From contig JARLGW010000008.1 in assembly GCA_031292565.1 (NCBI GenBank), forward strand, positions 62,001-126,000: a stretch of DNA of 64,000 bases. The letters run 5' to 3'. This stretch comes from Paludibacteraceae bacterium (GTDB lineage: Bacteria; Bacteroidota; Bacteroidia; Bacteroidales; Paludibacteraceae). A model generated the notes under the pieces. It was not told the origin of the DNA, ran no database searches, and worked only from the letters and a program-made list of their open reading frames with translations. The translations under genes and the position numbers were made by a program. Shown piece after piece: positions 7,550-16,540 of this stretch (the first letter of the stretch is position 1; the number at the start of each line of letters is the position of its first letter).

Positions 7550-9370
7550 ATGAAAGAAATGGGCTTCCTCTTGGAAAAGAAATTTTCATTCTATTTCAAG
7601 GCATTCTCAGTAGGCATTCTTCTTTTTTTATTATCACTTTCGGCATTTTCAATTACCCGACCGACTTTTAGCGACACTCCTTTCGGATTTGCCAACGTAG
7701 GAGGAACGTTTTCGATTCCAACCTGCGGATCAACGCCTACTTATTATGTAACCTCGGATGCCCAAATGACATCTTATTTGGGGAGTAACCGTATCCTTAT
7801 TGTTGCCGCCGGGCAATATTCATCAGTAACCATAAGTGGTTTAACTAATTTATCTATAATTGGCGAAAGCGGTGTTGACATTAAAAATATATCTATCAAA
7901 GGCAGTTCTACTCAAAATATTCTTCTTCGCAATATTTCCATTACCCGTTACCCGACAGACGGCTTATCCATAACCGGAGGCAAAAACATTTGGATAGACC
8001 ATTGTACCATTGGCTATATAGTAACAGCTCCAACGCGCGACACACCCGATGGGGCAATGGATATTACCAGTGGCCCGGACTATATTACCGTGTCATGGTG
8101 CTTGCTTCGTGATGCATGGAAATTTGGATTGCTCGGTTCAAGTGATACAGATTCGAGCGATCGGCATTTTACTTCTTATTGCAATTATATTTATAATACA
8201 TTTCAACGCACGCCACGTATTCGGTACGGACATACACACATTCTCAACTGTATGTATGAAAATAGTGGTTGGTGCAGGCCAACGTCAATCACGGCAAGCG
8301 AATTTACCTGGCAGGAAACGGCAGGGTATGCCGACGATGGCGAATATCTTAAAAATCACAGGGTGGTTTGCATAGGCTATGGTGTAATGGCAGCCTATAA
8401 TGCGAATGTAGTAGTTGACAGTTGCTTTTTCTACGATGTGCGTTGGCCTATCGTTGCCAGCCGGGATCAAGCCTCTTTTATGTCCATTTATGGTGATTTA
8501 CAATCGCCGGATATTAACAACAAGACACCGATAGCTCTTAGACAAACCGGTAACGAATATGACGACAGCGGGCTTTTAGCCACTATGCGTGTAAAAACTG
8601 ATACGGTATCTAGTACCCTTTGCAGCACGGAGGTGGATTCGTTAGGGTATCAATATGCCCCGGGTAGGTACATCATTAATCCAACCGCGTTAAACCCCAG
8701 CAAAAAATCAATAAAATTTGACGAGTATAATCCAAGTGGAGCTTTCGATCCGGCATCTTATTCGGGCTACTATCCTTCGGGGTTCACGGTCATGACAGCC
8801 CAAGAGGTGAGAACCATGATTCCTCAATACGCGGGTGCGGATAAGGTTCAGTTTTGCCCCTCGGGAGCAGCTCCGACACTTACAACACCAACCAATAAGG
8901 ATCAAACAGAGGTAACTACCATTACCAATATCGTTTTCACATGGGGAGGCGGAACCATGGATTTGAAAGTTTTTAATCTACCATCAGGGCTTACGATCAC
9001 CAAGGACACGACAAACAAAACACTTACTATAAGCGGCACACCAACCGCAAGCGGCACCTACACCATCATGACCGAAGGTGGTACCGGCAGCTCTGTTTCA
9101 GTAAGCGGCAGCATCACTGTTAAATCAGCAATAAACTGTGTTTCAATGGTTAAAATAGCTATTAATAATTTAACCACTGCGGGAAAATATAAACTAGTTC
9201 TGTTTGACACAAGCGGAACTACAGAGATTCAAACCTTGGTAAATGGTTCTTTTGTGACAGGAGATACTGAATTTTCTTTTATTCCGGGTACGCTAAGTTC
9301 GGGAAGCTACACGTATAAATTATTAAGCGATGCTACCGTTGTAAAATCGGGAACGATTAGCATCCCGTAA
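7550..9370 (+). CDS. Secreted PL1-family pectate lyase with C-terminal Ig-like and terminal domains
   Basis: Predicted extracellular lyase that cleaves polygalacturonate by beta-elimination. The 606-aa protein has a long signal peptide (about residues 11-34, cut after AFS). The parallel beta-helix domain carries the PL1 signatures WIDH (148-151), the Ca2+-site stretch DGAMDI (Asp167, Asp171) and RTPRIRYGH, with Arg220 aligned to the catalytic Arg of Pel enzymes. Residues about 445-530 form a putative Ig-like domain (GLTI..TISGTPTASGTYT). The last 75 residues, with a GSYTYKLL..GTISIP ending, resemble beta-sandwich sorting tails of type IX cargo, but the match is weak. Monocistronic, closed by a strong terminator. 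Confidence 0.88.
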   Translation: MKEMGFLLEKKFSFYFKAFSVGILLFLLSLSAFSITRPTFSDTPFGFANVGGTFSIPTCGSTPTYYVTSDAQMTSYLGSNRILIVAAGQYSSVTISGLTNLSIIGESGVDIKNISIKGSSTQNILLRNISITRYPTDGLSITGGKNIWIDHCTIGYIVTAPTRDTPDGAMDITSGPDYITVSWCLLRDAWKFGLLGSSDTDSSDRHFTSYCNYIYNTFQRTPRIRYGHTHILNCMYENSGWCRPTSITASEFTWQETAGYADDGEYLKNHRVVCIGYGVMAAYNANVVVDSCFFYDVRWPIVASRDQASFMSIYGDLQSPDINNKTPIALRQTGNEYDDSGLLATMRVKTDTVSSTLCSTEVDSLGYQYAPGRYIINPTALNPSKKSIKFDEYNPSGAFDPASYSGYYPSGFTVMTAQEVRTMIPQYAGADKVQFCPSGAAPTLTTPTNKDQTEVTTITNIVFTWGGGTMDLKVFNLPSGLTITKDTTNKTLTISGTPTASGTYTIMTEGGTGSSVSVSGSITVKSAINCVSMVKIAINNLTTAGKYKLVLFDTSGTTEIQTLVNGSFVTGDTEFSFIPGTLSSGSYTYKLLSDATVVKSGTISIP

Positions 9371-9393
9371 AAAATAAAATCTTAAAAAAAGTA

Positions 9394-9430
9394 AGAAAGG
9401 TTGTCTTTTTTTGACAACCTTTCTGTTTTT
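9394..9430 (+). terminator. Terminator after the pectate lyase gene
   Basis: 12-bp stem AGAAAGGTTGTC / GACAACCTTTCT (9394-9405 with 9413-9424), T-rich loop, then GTTTTT. Confidence 0.85.
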
Positions 9431-9508
9431 ATCCACTTTCTATCCGGAAATGATATTAATTTAATAAAAAAGAAAATATAATGCGCTCTTTGTTTGAAAA
9501 AAAGGTTT

Positions 9509-9516
9509 TAAATTTG
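9509..9516 (+). promoter_or_regulatory. -7 promoter box for asnB
   Basis: TAAATTTG with a TTTG at 9489-9492, 16 bases upstream, as possible -33 element. Confidence 0.5.
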
Positions 9517-9585
9517 CAAACTTATTTTTTATAAATTAGGAATAAGAGCGGGGTACCTATTTACAACTATTTAAACGATTTTTAT

Positions 9586-11256
9586 ATGTGTGGATTTGTA
9601 GGAATGTTTGACCTGAAAGTTGATTCAAAAGAATTAAGACCACAGGTTTTAAAAATGTCAAAAAAAATTCGTCATCGCGGGCCAGACTGGTCTGGGGTAT
9701 ATTGTGGCGAAAAGGCAATATTAGCCCACGAAAGACTTTCGATTGTAGACCCAGAATCGGGTAGTCAGCCATTGTACAGCAAAGACGGAAAATTAGTTCT
9801 TGCTGTAAACGGCGAAATATATAATCACCAGGAAATACGAAATCGGCTAAAAGATCAATACGAATTTCTAACCGGATCGGATTGTGAAGTTATCCTGGCT
9901 CTATATCGTGAAAAAGGAATTAATTTTTTAGAAGATATAAGTGGAATTTTTGCTTTTGCTCTATATGACATCGAAAAAGATGAATATTTAATCGGGCGAG
10001 ACCACATCGGTATTATTCCATTGTACATCGGATGGGATTCGATGAACCAATTCTATGTAGCTTCCGAATTAAAATCGCTTGAAGGTATTTGTGTAAAGAT
10101 TGAAGAATTTCTTCCCGGTCACTACTGGTCGAGCAAAGATCAAAAAATGACTCGTTGGTACGCGCGCGACTGGATGAACTATGACGCGGTAAAAGACAAC
10201 GAAACAAGCATTGATACACTTCGTCAAGCATTGGAAGATGCGGTAGAACGCCAATTAATGTCCGACGTGCCTTACGGGGTATTGCTTTCGGGTGGGTTGG
10301 ATTCATCTATCATCTCCGCCGTTGCCAAGAAATTTGCCACTCAACGCATCGAATCGGGCAATGTAAAAGCAGCCTGGTGGCCTCAACTTCACTCGTTTGC
10401 TGTGGGCTTAGTGGGTTCGCCCGACTTGGCTGCCGCACGTAAAGTGGCCGACCATATTGGATCCGTACACCACGAAATACATTTTACGATAGAAGAAGGG
10501 TTGGATGCCGTAAGTGACGTCATTTATCACTTGGAAACATACGATGTGACTACCATTAGAGCCTCCACCCCGATGTATTTGATGGCACGTGTTATCAAAT
10601 CAATGGGCGTAAAGATGGTACTTTCGGGCGAAGGTGCCGACGAAATTTTCGGTGGCTATTTGTACTTCCACAAAGCTCCATCGGCTCAGGCTTTCCATGA
10701 AGAAACCGTGCGTAAAATAGATAAACTTCACTCCTACGATTGTTTAAGAGCGAACAAATCACTTGCCGCATGGGGTGTAGAAGGCCGTGTGCCATTCTTG
10801 GATAAAGAATTTTTGGATGTAGCCATGCGCATCAACCCAAAAGATAAAATGGTAACCCCTGAGCACAAAATGGAAAAATGGGTTCTACGCAAAGCGTTTG
10901 AAGATTATTTACCTGAATCTGTAACGTGGAGACAAAAAGAACAATTCTCGGATGGTGTAGGCTATAGTTGGATTGATAATTTGAAACTTGTAGCAGAACA
11001 ACGCGTAACAGATGAAATGATGGCAAATGCAGCTAAAGTATTTCCATTCAACACACCAGAAACCAAAGAAGCGTACTTGTACCGCAAATTCTTTACCGAA
11101 CATTTCCCAAGCAAAACAGCCGAAGAAACTGTTCCTTTCGAGAAATCGGTAGCATGTAGTACTGCTATTGCTCTTGAATGGGATGCCGAATTCAAAAAAA
11201 TGGCAGACCCTTCGGGTCGTTCTGTGAAATCAGTCCACACGGATGGTTACAAATAA
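9586..11256 (+). CDS. asnB: Asparagine synthase B (glutamine-hydrolysing)
   Basis: Makes asparagine from aspartate, glutamine and ATP in the cytoplasm. The 556-aa protein begins MCGFVGMF, so Cys2 becomes the N-terminal nucleophile of the class II glutaminase domain (about 1-190, with RHRGPD and NGEIYNH). The synthetase domain has the PP-loop SGGLDS (235-240) for ATP binding and the LSGEGADEIFGGY motif. Length matches the E. coli AsnB type. It has its own promoter and a terminator shared with the convergent comF. Confidence 0.96.
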   Translation: MCGFVGMFDLKVDSKELRPQVLKMSKKIRHRGPDWSGVYCGEKAILAHERLSIVDPESGSQPLYSKDGKLVLAVNGEIYNHQEIRNRLKDQYEFLTGSDCEVILALYREKGINFLEDISGIFAFALYDIEKDEYLIGRDHIGIIPLYIGWDSMNQFYVASELKSLEGICVKIEEFLPGHYWSSKDQKMTRWYARDWMNYDAVKDNETSIDTLRQALEDAVERQLMSDVPYGVLLSGGLDSSIISAVAKKFATQRIESGNVKAAWWPQLHSFAVGLVGSPDLAAARKVADHIGSVHHEIHFTIEEGLDAVSDVIYHLETYDVTTIRASTPMYLMARVIKSMGVKMVLSGEGADEIFGGYLYFHKAPSAQAFHEETVRKIDKLHSYDCLRANKSLAAWGVEGRVPFLDKEFLDVAMRINPKDKMVTPEHKMEKWVLRKAFEDYLPESVTWRQKEQFSDGVGYSWIDNLKLVAEQRVTDEMMANAAKVFPFNTPETKEAYLYRKFFTEHFPSKTAEETVPFEKSVACSTAIALEWDAEFKKMADPSGRSVKSVHTDGYK

Positions 11257-11283
11257 TTAAACTAAGTACCAAACATACTTCTC

Positions 11284-11319
11284 AAAAAAAGAGTGTCAAT
11301 TGAATTGACACTCTTTTTT
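11284..11319. terminator. Bidirectional terminator between asnB and comF
   Basis: Palindrome of about 17 bp per arm: A-tract, GAGTGTCAATT, its complement and a T-tract. It can serve both convergent genes. Confidence 0.85.
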
Positions 11320-11331
11320 GCTTGCGTTAAG

Positions 11332-11346
11332 AACGCAAAGACACGA
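11332..11346. repeat. 15-bp dispersed repeat, copy 1
   Basis: AACGCAAAGACACGA occurs here and, inverted, at 63477-63491. A diverged form is at 6000-6016. All three lie beside hairpins at gene ends. Confidence 0.6.
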
Positions 11347-11354
11347 TTGGCATC

Positions 11355-12050
11355 TTATGCCATTGCCAGGGTAACAATACTTACACGGGCTTTATTCTGC
11401 CCATCTACAACAGTTCTCGCGCAAGCCTCTAACGTAGAACCCGTGGTTAGCACATCGTCAACAAGAAGTATATGCTTGTTTTTAAAAGCTTGGGTATCCA
11501 CAAGGGCAAATATTCCATTCGTGTTTTCCCAACGCTCAAACACGCCTTTCTTGGTTTGTGTTGATGTCTCCACAGCCCTAATTAAGGTTTTGGTATCTAC
11601 CGGTTTTTTAAGCACGGAAGAAATGCCTCTTGCTATGCATTCACTTTGATTGTATCCCCGCTTACGATACCTGTTTTTGTGCAACGGCACTGGCACTATT
11701 ACATCTATATCCTTGTAGAAAGGCGATTGTAAAAGCTCCATACCCAAATGAGAGCCGAGCATTTCACCTATTTCTTTATTACCCCGGTATTTTAATTCAT
11801 GTAAAAGTTGTTGCACCGAAGAGCCTTTTTGAAAATAAAAGAGCGACGACGCATGCTCTACTTTTACTTTACCCCAAAAACGTTTTTCCACCGGATTGTC
11901 TTGCTGCAAATGATAACTCGTCTTAGGCAAACTAAACAGGCAAAACAAACAAACATGCGATTCTGTTTTTACAAGACTTTCGCCACACAACAAACAGTTA
12001 TTGGGATAAATTAAGTGGATGAAATCTAAAAACAAATTTTTTATGCTCAT
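11355..12050 (-). CDS. ComF family phosphoribosyltransferase-like protein
   Basis: ComF-type protein of 231 aa. In naturally competent bacteria ComF is needed for DNA uptake; in most Bacteroidetes its role is not established. The N-terminus has a four-cysteine zinc site, Cys19-x2-Cys22 and Cys34-x2-Cys37. The C-terminal half is a phosphoribosyltransferase fold with the PRPP loop LLVDDVLTTGST. A DVIVPVPLHKNRYRKRGYNQ segment is typical of the family. It is monocistronic and convergent with asnB. A ComEA-like helix-hairpin-helix protein is encoded at 23177, so some uptake function is possible but unproven. Confidence 0.88.
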   Translation of the reverse strand: MSIKNLFLDFIHLIYPNNCLLCGESLVKTESHVCLFCLFSLPKTSYHLQQDNPVEKRFWGKVKVEHASSLFYFQKGSSVQQLLHELKYRGNKEIGEMLGSHLGMELLQSPFYKDIDVIVPVPLHKNRYRKRGYNQSECIARGISSVLKKPVDTKTLIRAVETSTQTKKGVFERWENTNGIFALVDTQAFKNKHILLVDDVLTTGSTLEACARTVVDGQNKARVSIVTLAMA

Positions 12051-12186
12051 GTCGAATTTTTAGAACTGAAACAATAAAGGGCATTACGATAAAGAAGAGA
12101 CACGGAAGTAATTGTTTAATAACAGCTTATGATTTTTACTTTTTATTTTAATAACTCAAATTCACTTGTACCTATCTACAAATGTT

Positions 12187-12194
12187 TATATTTG
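12187..12194 (+). promoter_or_regulatory. -7 promoter box for the polysaccharide deacetylase gene
   Basis: TATATTTG with TTG at 12166-12168, 18 bases upstream, as -33 element; one of the better promoter matches here. Confidence 0.6.
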
Positions 12195-12240
12195 CAAATA
12201 GACATATTTTTTCACAAAAAAAGGGAAAAATCAAAGAAAG

Positions 12241-13266
12241 ATGAACAAATTATTTTATCAAACGGCTGGGCTTGTAAAAAATATACCTCTCAAATATTTC
12301 ATCAATATAACAGGGAAAAGAATAATAGTTCCTTTTTACCATTGTGTGTCAGACGAAAGCACATTACATATTAAGCATTTATATAAAGCAAGAACAACAA
12401 AAAGTTTTGAGAAGGATTTGGATTTTCTCCTAAAGAACTATACTCCAATAGACATCCATACACTTACCCGAAAATTGAACAATAACGAACGAGTAAAAGA
12501 CAATTGCTTTTTGTTAAGCTTCGACGATGGATTAAGAGAATTTTATGACATCATAGCTCCTATTTTAAATAAAAAAGGTATCCCTGCCATTTGTTTTCTT
12601 AACTCGGATTTCGTTGACAACAAGGACTTGTTTTTCCGATATAAAGAAAGCATTATTATAGATAAGATAAACACAGGCTCTTCAGAAATAGAACGCCAAA
12701 AGATTGAGCAATGGCTTTCAGAAAAAGGATTGTATAACAACGACATTGAATCATCTATCAAAAAAATCAATTATTCTCAAAAAGAATATTTAGCCGAATT
12801 GGCGGAAATTGTAGCAGTTGATTTTGATGATTATCTTGAAAAACACAAGCCTTATTTAAGTTCAGAGCAAATTAAGCAATTGATTAAGCAAGGGTATGCT
12901 TTTGGGGCTCACAGCATAGATCATCCTTTATATAGCGATTTGGATTTAGAAGAGCAGCTACGACAAACGAAACAAAGCTTGGAAGAAATTGCCGCATTAT
13001 TTAAGTTGAATTACAAGCTATTTGCTTTCCCATTTACTGATTCGGGCGTTTTTAAGGATTTTTTTGAAACTATCTTCTCCCGGACAAATCCTATCGCGGA
13101 TATAAGCTTCGGCACATCGGGTCTTAAAAACGATCCTTGCAATAGAAACATACAAAGAATACCCATTGAGGTAGATAACTTTTCGGCTGAGGAAATTATT
13201 TATGGAGAATACCTTTACTTTGCAGTAAAAGCTTTACTAAATAAAAATAAGATAAGGAGAGACTAA
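12241..13266 (+). CDS. Polysaccharide deacetylase family protein (NodB-like)
   Basis: Predicted de-N/O-acetylase acting on a cell-surface or lipid-linked sugar, 341 aa. The NodB metal motif is present as LLSFDDG (near residue 92), and the second motif GAHSIDHPLY (near residue 222) supplies the two metal histidines. FAFPFTDSG corresponds to the motif 3 region. An insertion of about 90 residues separates the first two motifs, as in several capsule-type deacetylases. No signal peptide is evident, suggesting a cytoplasmic or membrane-face location. It opens an AT-rich block of envelope genes and probably works with the two FemAB-like proteins downstream. Confidence 0.85.
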   Translation: MNKLFYQTAGLVKNIPLKYFINITGKRIIVPFYHCVSDESTLHIKHLYKARTTKSFEKDLDFLLKNYTPIDIHTLTRKLNNNERVKDNCFLLSFDDGLREFYDIIAPILNKKGIPAICFLNSDFVDNKDLFFRYKESIIIDKINTGSSEIERQKIEQWLSEKGLYNNDIESSIKKINYSQKEYLAELAEIVAVDFDDYLEKHKPYLSSEQIKQLIKQGYAFGAHSIDHPLYSDLDLEEQLRQTKQSLEEIAALFKLNYKLFAFPFTDSGVFKDFFETIFSRTNPIADISFGTSGLKNDPCNRNIQRIPIEVDNFSAEEIIYGEYLYFAVKALLNKNKIRRD

Positions 13267-13356
13267 CTCCGTTGATTAACATAGCCGTAAGACATCCATA
13301 ACTAAAAATCAAGATTACTTCCTTTTGAAATGCATGTATCTTACTTAAATTTAGAT

Positions 13357-13364
13357 TATTTTTG
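13357..13364 (+). promoter_or_regulatory. -7 promoter box for the first FemAB/GNAT-like gene
   Basis: TATTTTTG (TAnnTTTG), 19 bases before ATG 13383. The two FemAB-like genes may therefore be transcribed separately from the deacetylase. Confidence 0.45.
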
Positions 13365-13382
13365 TAGAAACTATGATTTAAT

Positions 13383-14363
13383 ATGTCAATAACGAATAAA
13401 GACAAATATAGGCAGCTTTGTCAGGAACAATATATTCCTTTGTTTATGCAAGCATGGTGGATGGATGCGGTTTGTTCGGAAGGGAAATATTGGGATGTGC
13501 TGCTATATGAAAAAAAAGAAAAAATATTAGGAGCATTACCTTTTCATATAATTAAAAAATTTGGATATAAAATAATTGTCCAGCCAGTGCATGCCCAATA
13601 CAATGGCGTGTGGATTAATTATCCAACAAACATAAATGAAGACAAAAAAGAAAGTCTTGAGAAAGAAGTAATGGATAATCTGATTGACCAATTAAAAAAA
13701 ATGGGCATTCATTATTTCAATCAAAATTTTCACTATTCTATAACTAATTGGCAACCTTTTTTTTGGAAAGGTTTTAAACAAACAACCTATTATACTTACC
13801 AAATAAAAGACATTTCAAACGTAGATGAGGTGTATAATTCTTTTAGCTATGCTAAAAAGAAACAAATAAAAAAAGCCTCAAAGAATTTCATCGTCGATTT
13901 TTCTATGGACTTAGAAGAATTCCACGAATTGCATAAGCAATATCTACTACAAGTAGGCAAAAAAATATGGTATTCAAAAATCTTGTTTAAAGCCATATAT
14001 CAAGCTTCCGTTTCAAAAAATCAGGGAACTATTATTCGCATTCGGGACGAGAACAAAAATATGCATGCGGCTCTTTTTTTGGTTTGGGACAAACGAACAG
14101 CTTACAACCTTATTTCAGTCATTAACCCGGCGTATAAATCAAGTGGCACTTCAACCCTAATTGTTTGGGAAGCCATCAAGATGTTATCGAATAAAACGAC
14201 GATTTTTGATTTTGAAGGAAGCATGTTTGAAGGCGTTGCCCGGTCATTTCAACAATTTGGAACGGAGCAAATACCTTATTTCAAGATAGAAAAAAGCTAT
14301 TCTAAGACACTGGATCTACTATTAAAAATAAGAAAAACAGTAACTCGGATAAATAAATCTTAG
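13383..14363 (+). CDS. GNAT/FemAB-like acyl- or aminoacyltransferase
   Basis: 326-aa soluble protein with two GNAT-like halves, as in FemAB and Acetyltransf_6 proteins. The central SYAKKKQIKKASKN resembles the basic R..IRKA segment of FemAB families, and a late FDFEGSM.EGVARSFQQFG stretch is typical of acyltransferases next to polysaccharide genes. No signal peptide or membrane helix is seen. It lies 26 bases before a second protein of the same size and general fold, suggesting sequential modification of a sugar or lipid-linked glycan. The donor (acyl-CoA or aminoacyl-tRNA) cannot be told. Confidence 0.6.
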   Translation: MSITNKDKYRQLCQEQYIPLFMQAWWMDAVCSEGKYWDVLLYEKKEKILGALPFHIIKKFGYKIIVQPVHAQYNGVWINYPTNINEDKKESLEKEVMDNLIDQLKKMGIHYFNQNFHYSITNWQPFFWKGFKQTTYYTYQIKDISNVDEVYNSFSYAKKKQIKKASKNFIVDFSMDLEEFHELHKQYLLQVGKKIWYSKILFKAIYQASVSKNQGTIIRIRDENKNMHAALFLVWDKRTAYNLISVINPAYKSSGTSTLIVWEAIKMLSNKTTIFDFEGSMFEGVARSFQQFGTEQIPYFKIEKSYSKTLDLLLKIRKTVTRINKS

Positions 14364-14389
14364 AGTAAATCTTTAGTATACACTCAAAT

Positions 14390-15370
14390 ATGGAGCAAAT
14401 AACCAAAGAAGAATTTTTCAGCCTGACGAAGAGATTTTCGTATATCCCTTTCACGCAAAGTGAGGGTTTTTGGTGTATGCACTCCATCGAAAGGGCAGAC
14501 CGATTCGTTTTCTTTATCAATAACAAAGAACTACCTCAAATAGGATGTATGGCTTATGTAACATCTTTCTTTAACAAAAAGATGTTGCAAATAGAAGGTG
14601 AATGTTTGTTATCCAAAACAATAGAAGAGGAACTAATTTACAATTTCTACGAAGAAATAACAAAAACGGGATATGATTTCATCGAAATAAATTCCTCTCT
14701 TCAATATAACACTAATTATGAAATTGGGATACGAAGAGCTGGATACCTTCGACCAGTAGGACTATTTTCTACCACGTTAAGCATCCTTGTTGATTTAACG
14801 AAACCGATAGAATATGATAAAAACTGGCAAAAAAATTCAAAAAAAGCTGAAAATCAAAATCTTTCTTTTCGTACCATTACCAACCCTATAAAAGATGATT
14901 TTCAAGATTATCTTTTAATGGAAGGAGAACTGAAACACCGGAAAAAATTTCACAATGGATTATCAACAGTCCAACAACTAGAAGCTCTATTTTTTAAAAA
15001 TGAGTTCTTTTTATTTTTTGTGGAAAATGAGCAAAAGCAGCGTGTGGCAGGAATGATTATCCATACACATAATTCGAGAGCAATATCGGTTTATTCAGTT
15101 ACTACTAAAGAGGGAAGAGCCGTTTCTGCTTCCTTTTTTCTTAGAAAAAAAATGTTTTCTTATCTAGCTGAATGCAAAAACATAAAAGATTGCGACATGG
15201 GTAGAATATCGCCTTCTTCCTCACAAAAAAACAATCTCTATTTATTTAAAAATGGAGTAAAAGGCGAGCATATCGTTTATAATGGAGAATGGAGTTGGTA
15301 TAAAAGACGGCTATATAGACCTCTAATGTATTTTGTAAAGAAATATCTATTTAAAAGAACCGAGGTATAA
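14390..15370 (+). CDS. FemAB-like transferase (second copy)
   Basis: 326-aa soluble protein, same length as its upstream neighbour but clearly diverged. It contains NWQKNSKKAENQNLSF, corresponding to the basic substrate-binding segment. The C-terminal DMGRISPSSSQKNNLYLFKNG motif is common in FemX/FemAB-type peptidoglycan-bridge and lipid-linked-sugar aminoacyltransferases. It probably transfers an aminoacyl or acyl group to a glycan precursor. The stop codon TAA ends at 15370 and the convergent glycosyltransferase stop begins at 15371, leaving no spacer. Confidence 0.6.
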   Translation: MEQITKEEFFSLTKRFSYIPFTQSEGFWCMHSIERADRFVFFINNKELPQIGCMAYVTSFFNKKMLQIEGECLLSKTIEEELIYNFYEEITKTGYDFIEINSSLQYNTNYEIGIRRAGYLRPVGLFSTTLSILVDLTKPIEYDKNWQKNSKKAENQNLSFRTITNPIKDDFQDYLLMEGELKHRKKFHNGLSTVQQLEALFFKNEFFLFFVENEQKQRVAGMIIHTHNSRAISVYSVTTKEGRAVSASFFLRKKMFSYLAECKNIKDCDMGRISPSSSQKNNLYLFKNGVKGEHIVYNGEWSWYKRRLYRPLMYFVKKYLFKRTEV

Positions 15371-16540
15371 CTATTTTTTCAGCACTTGCTCGTAAACCTC
15401 TATCAATTGATGGGTTACTTCTTTCTTGCTTACTATTGGCTGAACATAGTTGGATATTTCGTTTCCATCAAAATTACTTTTAGTTTCAACCATTTTCACC
15501 ATTCCATCAGCTAATTTACTTATGTTCTCTACTGGCACACGATAACCGCACTTTTCAGTTAATATATCCGCCGGAATTACTTCGGTGCCCACCACAGGAA
15601 GTCCTGTACTCATAGCCTCTAACGTGGCTACCGACTGTGATTCTACAATGCTTGCAATAACAAAGGCATCAGCTTTCCAAAGCTCCTCGCGTACACCTTC
15701 TTTATCCAATTCGCCCGAAAAAGATATCCGGTGTAAGCTATTACTTTTCTTGAGTATTTTCTGAAATTGCTTTTTCTCAAAATTTTCACCCACAATACGG
15801 AGATATACATTCTGTTTCTTCTTACAAACCTTATCAAAAGCAGGAATAAGATATTCGTATCCCTTCACAGAATTAAATCCATTTACACTAACAAAGGTAA
15901 ATCGGTCGTTTTTATCAGATACCTTAGTTCCCAACGGATAAAAATAGCTTGTATCCAATATATTCGAAATTGCTTTTATCGGCACATTTTTGGTTAAATA
16001 TTCCGATATTTTACCTATTAGCTGATATGAAACAGGAATAATATAATCCGCATTAGAAAACGCTTTTATCAAATATGGCTTATAGCTTTTCTTGAATTTT
16101 TGTTTAGCATATTTTGTTTTAACGCCAAAAATACCTCGATGTTCGGTAATTACATAAGGCACTCCGTATTTTTCTTTTATTCGCGATGCTGCATAGCCAC
16201 CCCACATGCTGCTATGCACATGTATAATATCGGGCAACCCGTATTTTTCTTTGTATTCATCGAATAAGTCCACCGTTTTCTTTGTCCATTTTTCGATATT
16301 CAGTTTATCTACAAAAGGATATTTCCACGAGTAGTAACGATAAATAGGAATGCCATTCTCAATCGCAAAAAAAGATTTCAAGGGATAGCGAAACACTGAC
16401 AATTTATATCTTCGCCAAGGCAAAACAACATTAGCAAGGATATGAACTTCTAGCCCTTGCTCTTGCAAAGCCAGGCTCTGATCTAAACAAAACTGGCCGC
16501 CTTCAGGTAAATACCAAGATGGAAGTTGTAAAATTCTCAT
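15371..16540 (-). CDS. Glycosyltransferase, GT4 family
   Basis: 389-aa GT-B retaining glycosyltransferase, probably adding a sugar to a surface polysaccharide repeat unit. The N-terminal domain has the GQFCLDQSLAL segment near residue 15 and HVHSSMWGGYAA near residue 105. The C-terminal nucleotide-sugar domain has FVSVNGFNSVKGYEYLIPAF and the characteristic ESQSVATLEAMSTGLPVVGTE loop with the E-x7-E type motif. The donor is unknown. The ATG overlaps the end of the flippase gene by 4 bases, indicating translational coupling. Confidence 0.88.
   Translation of the reverse strand: MRILQLPSWYLPEGGQFCLDQSLALQEQGLEVHILANVVLPWRRYKLSVFRYPLKSFFAIENGIPIYRYYSWKYPFVDKLNIEKWTKKTVDLFDEYKEKYGLPDIIHVHSSMWGGYAASRIKEKYGVPYVITEHRGIFGVKTKYAKQKFKKSYKPYLIKAFSNADYIIPVSYQLIGKISEYLTKNVPIKAISNILDTSYFYPLGTKVSDKNDRFTFVSVNGFNSVKGYEYLIPAFDKVCKKKQNVYLRIVGENFEKKQFQKILKKSNSLHRISFSGELDKEGVREELWKADAFVIASIVESQSVATLEAMSTGLPVVGTEVIPADILTEKCGYRVPVENISKLADGMVKMVETKSNFDGNEISNYVQPIVSKKEVTHQLIEVYEQVLKK

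Noticed and set aside
11293-11649. Plus-strand frame opposite comF
   Set aside because: Overlaps the terminator and the conserved PRPP loop of comF; no family resemblance.
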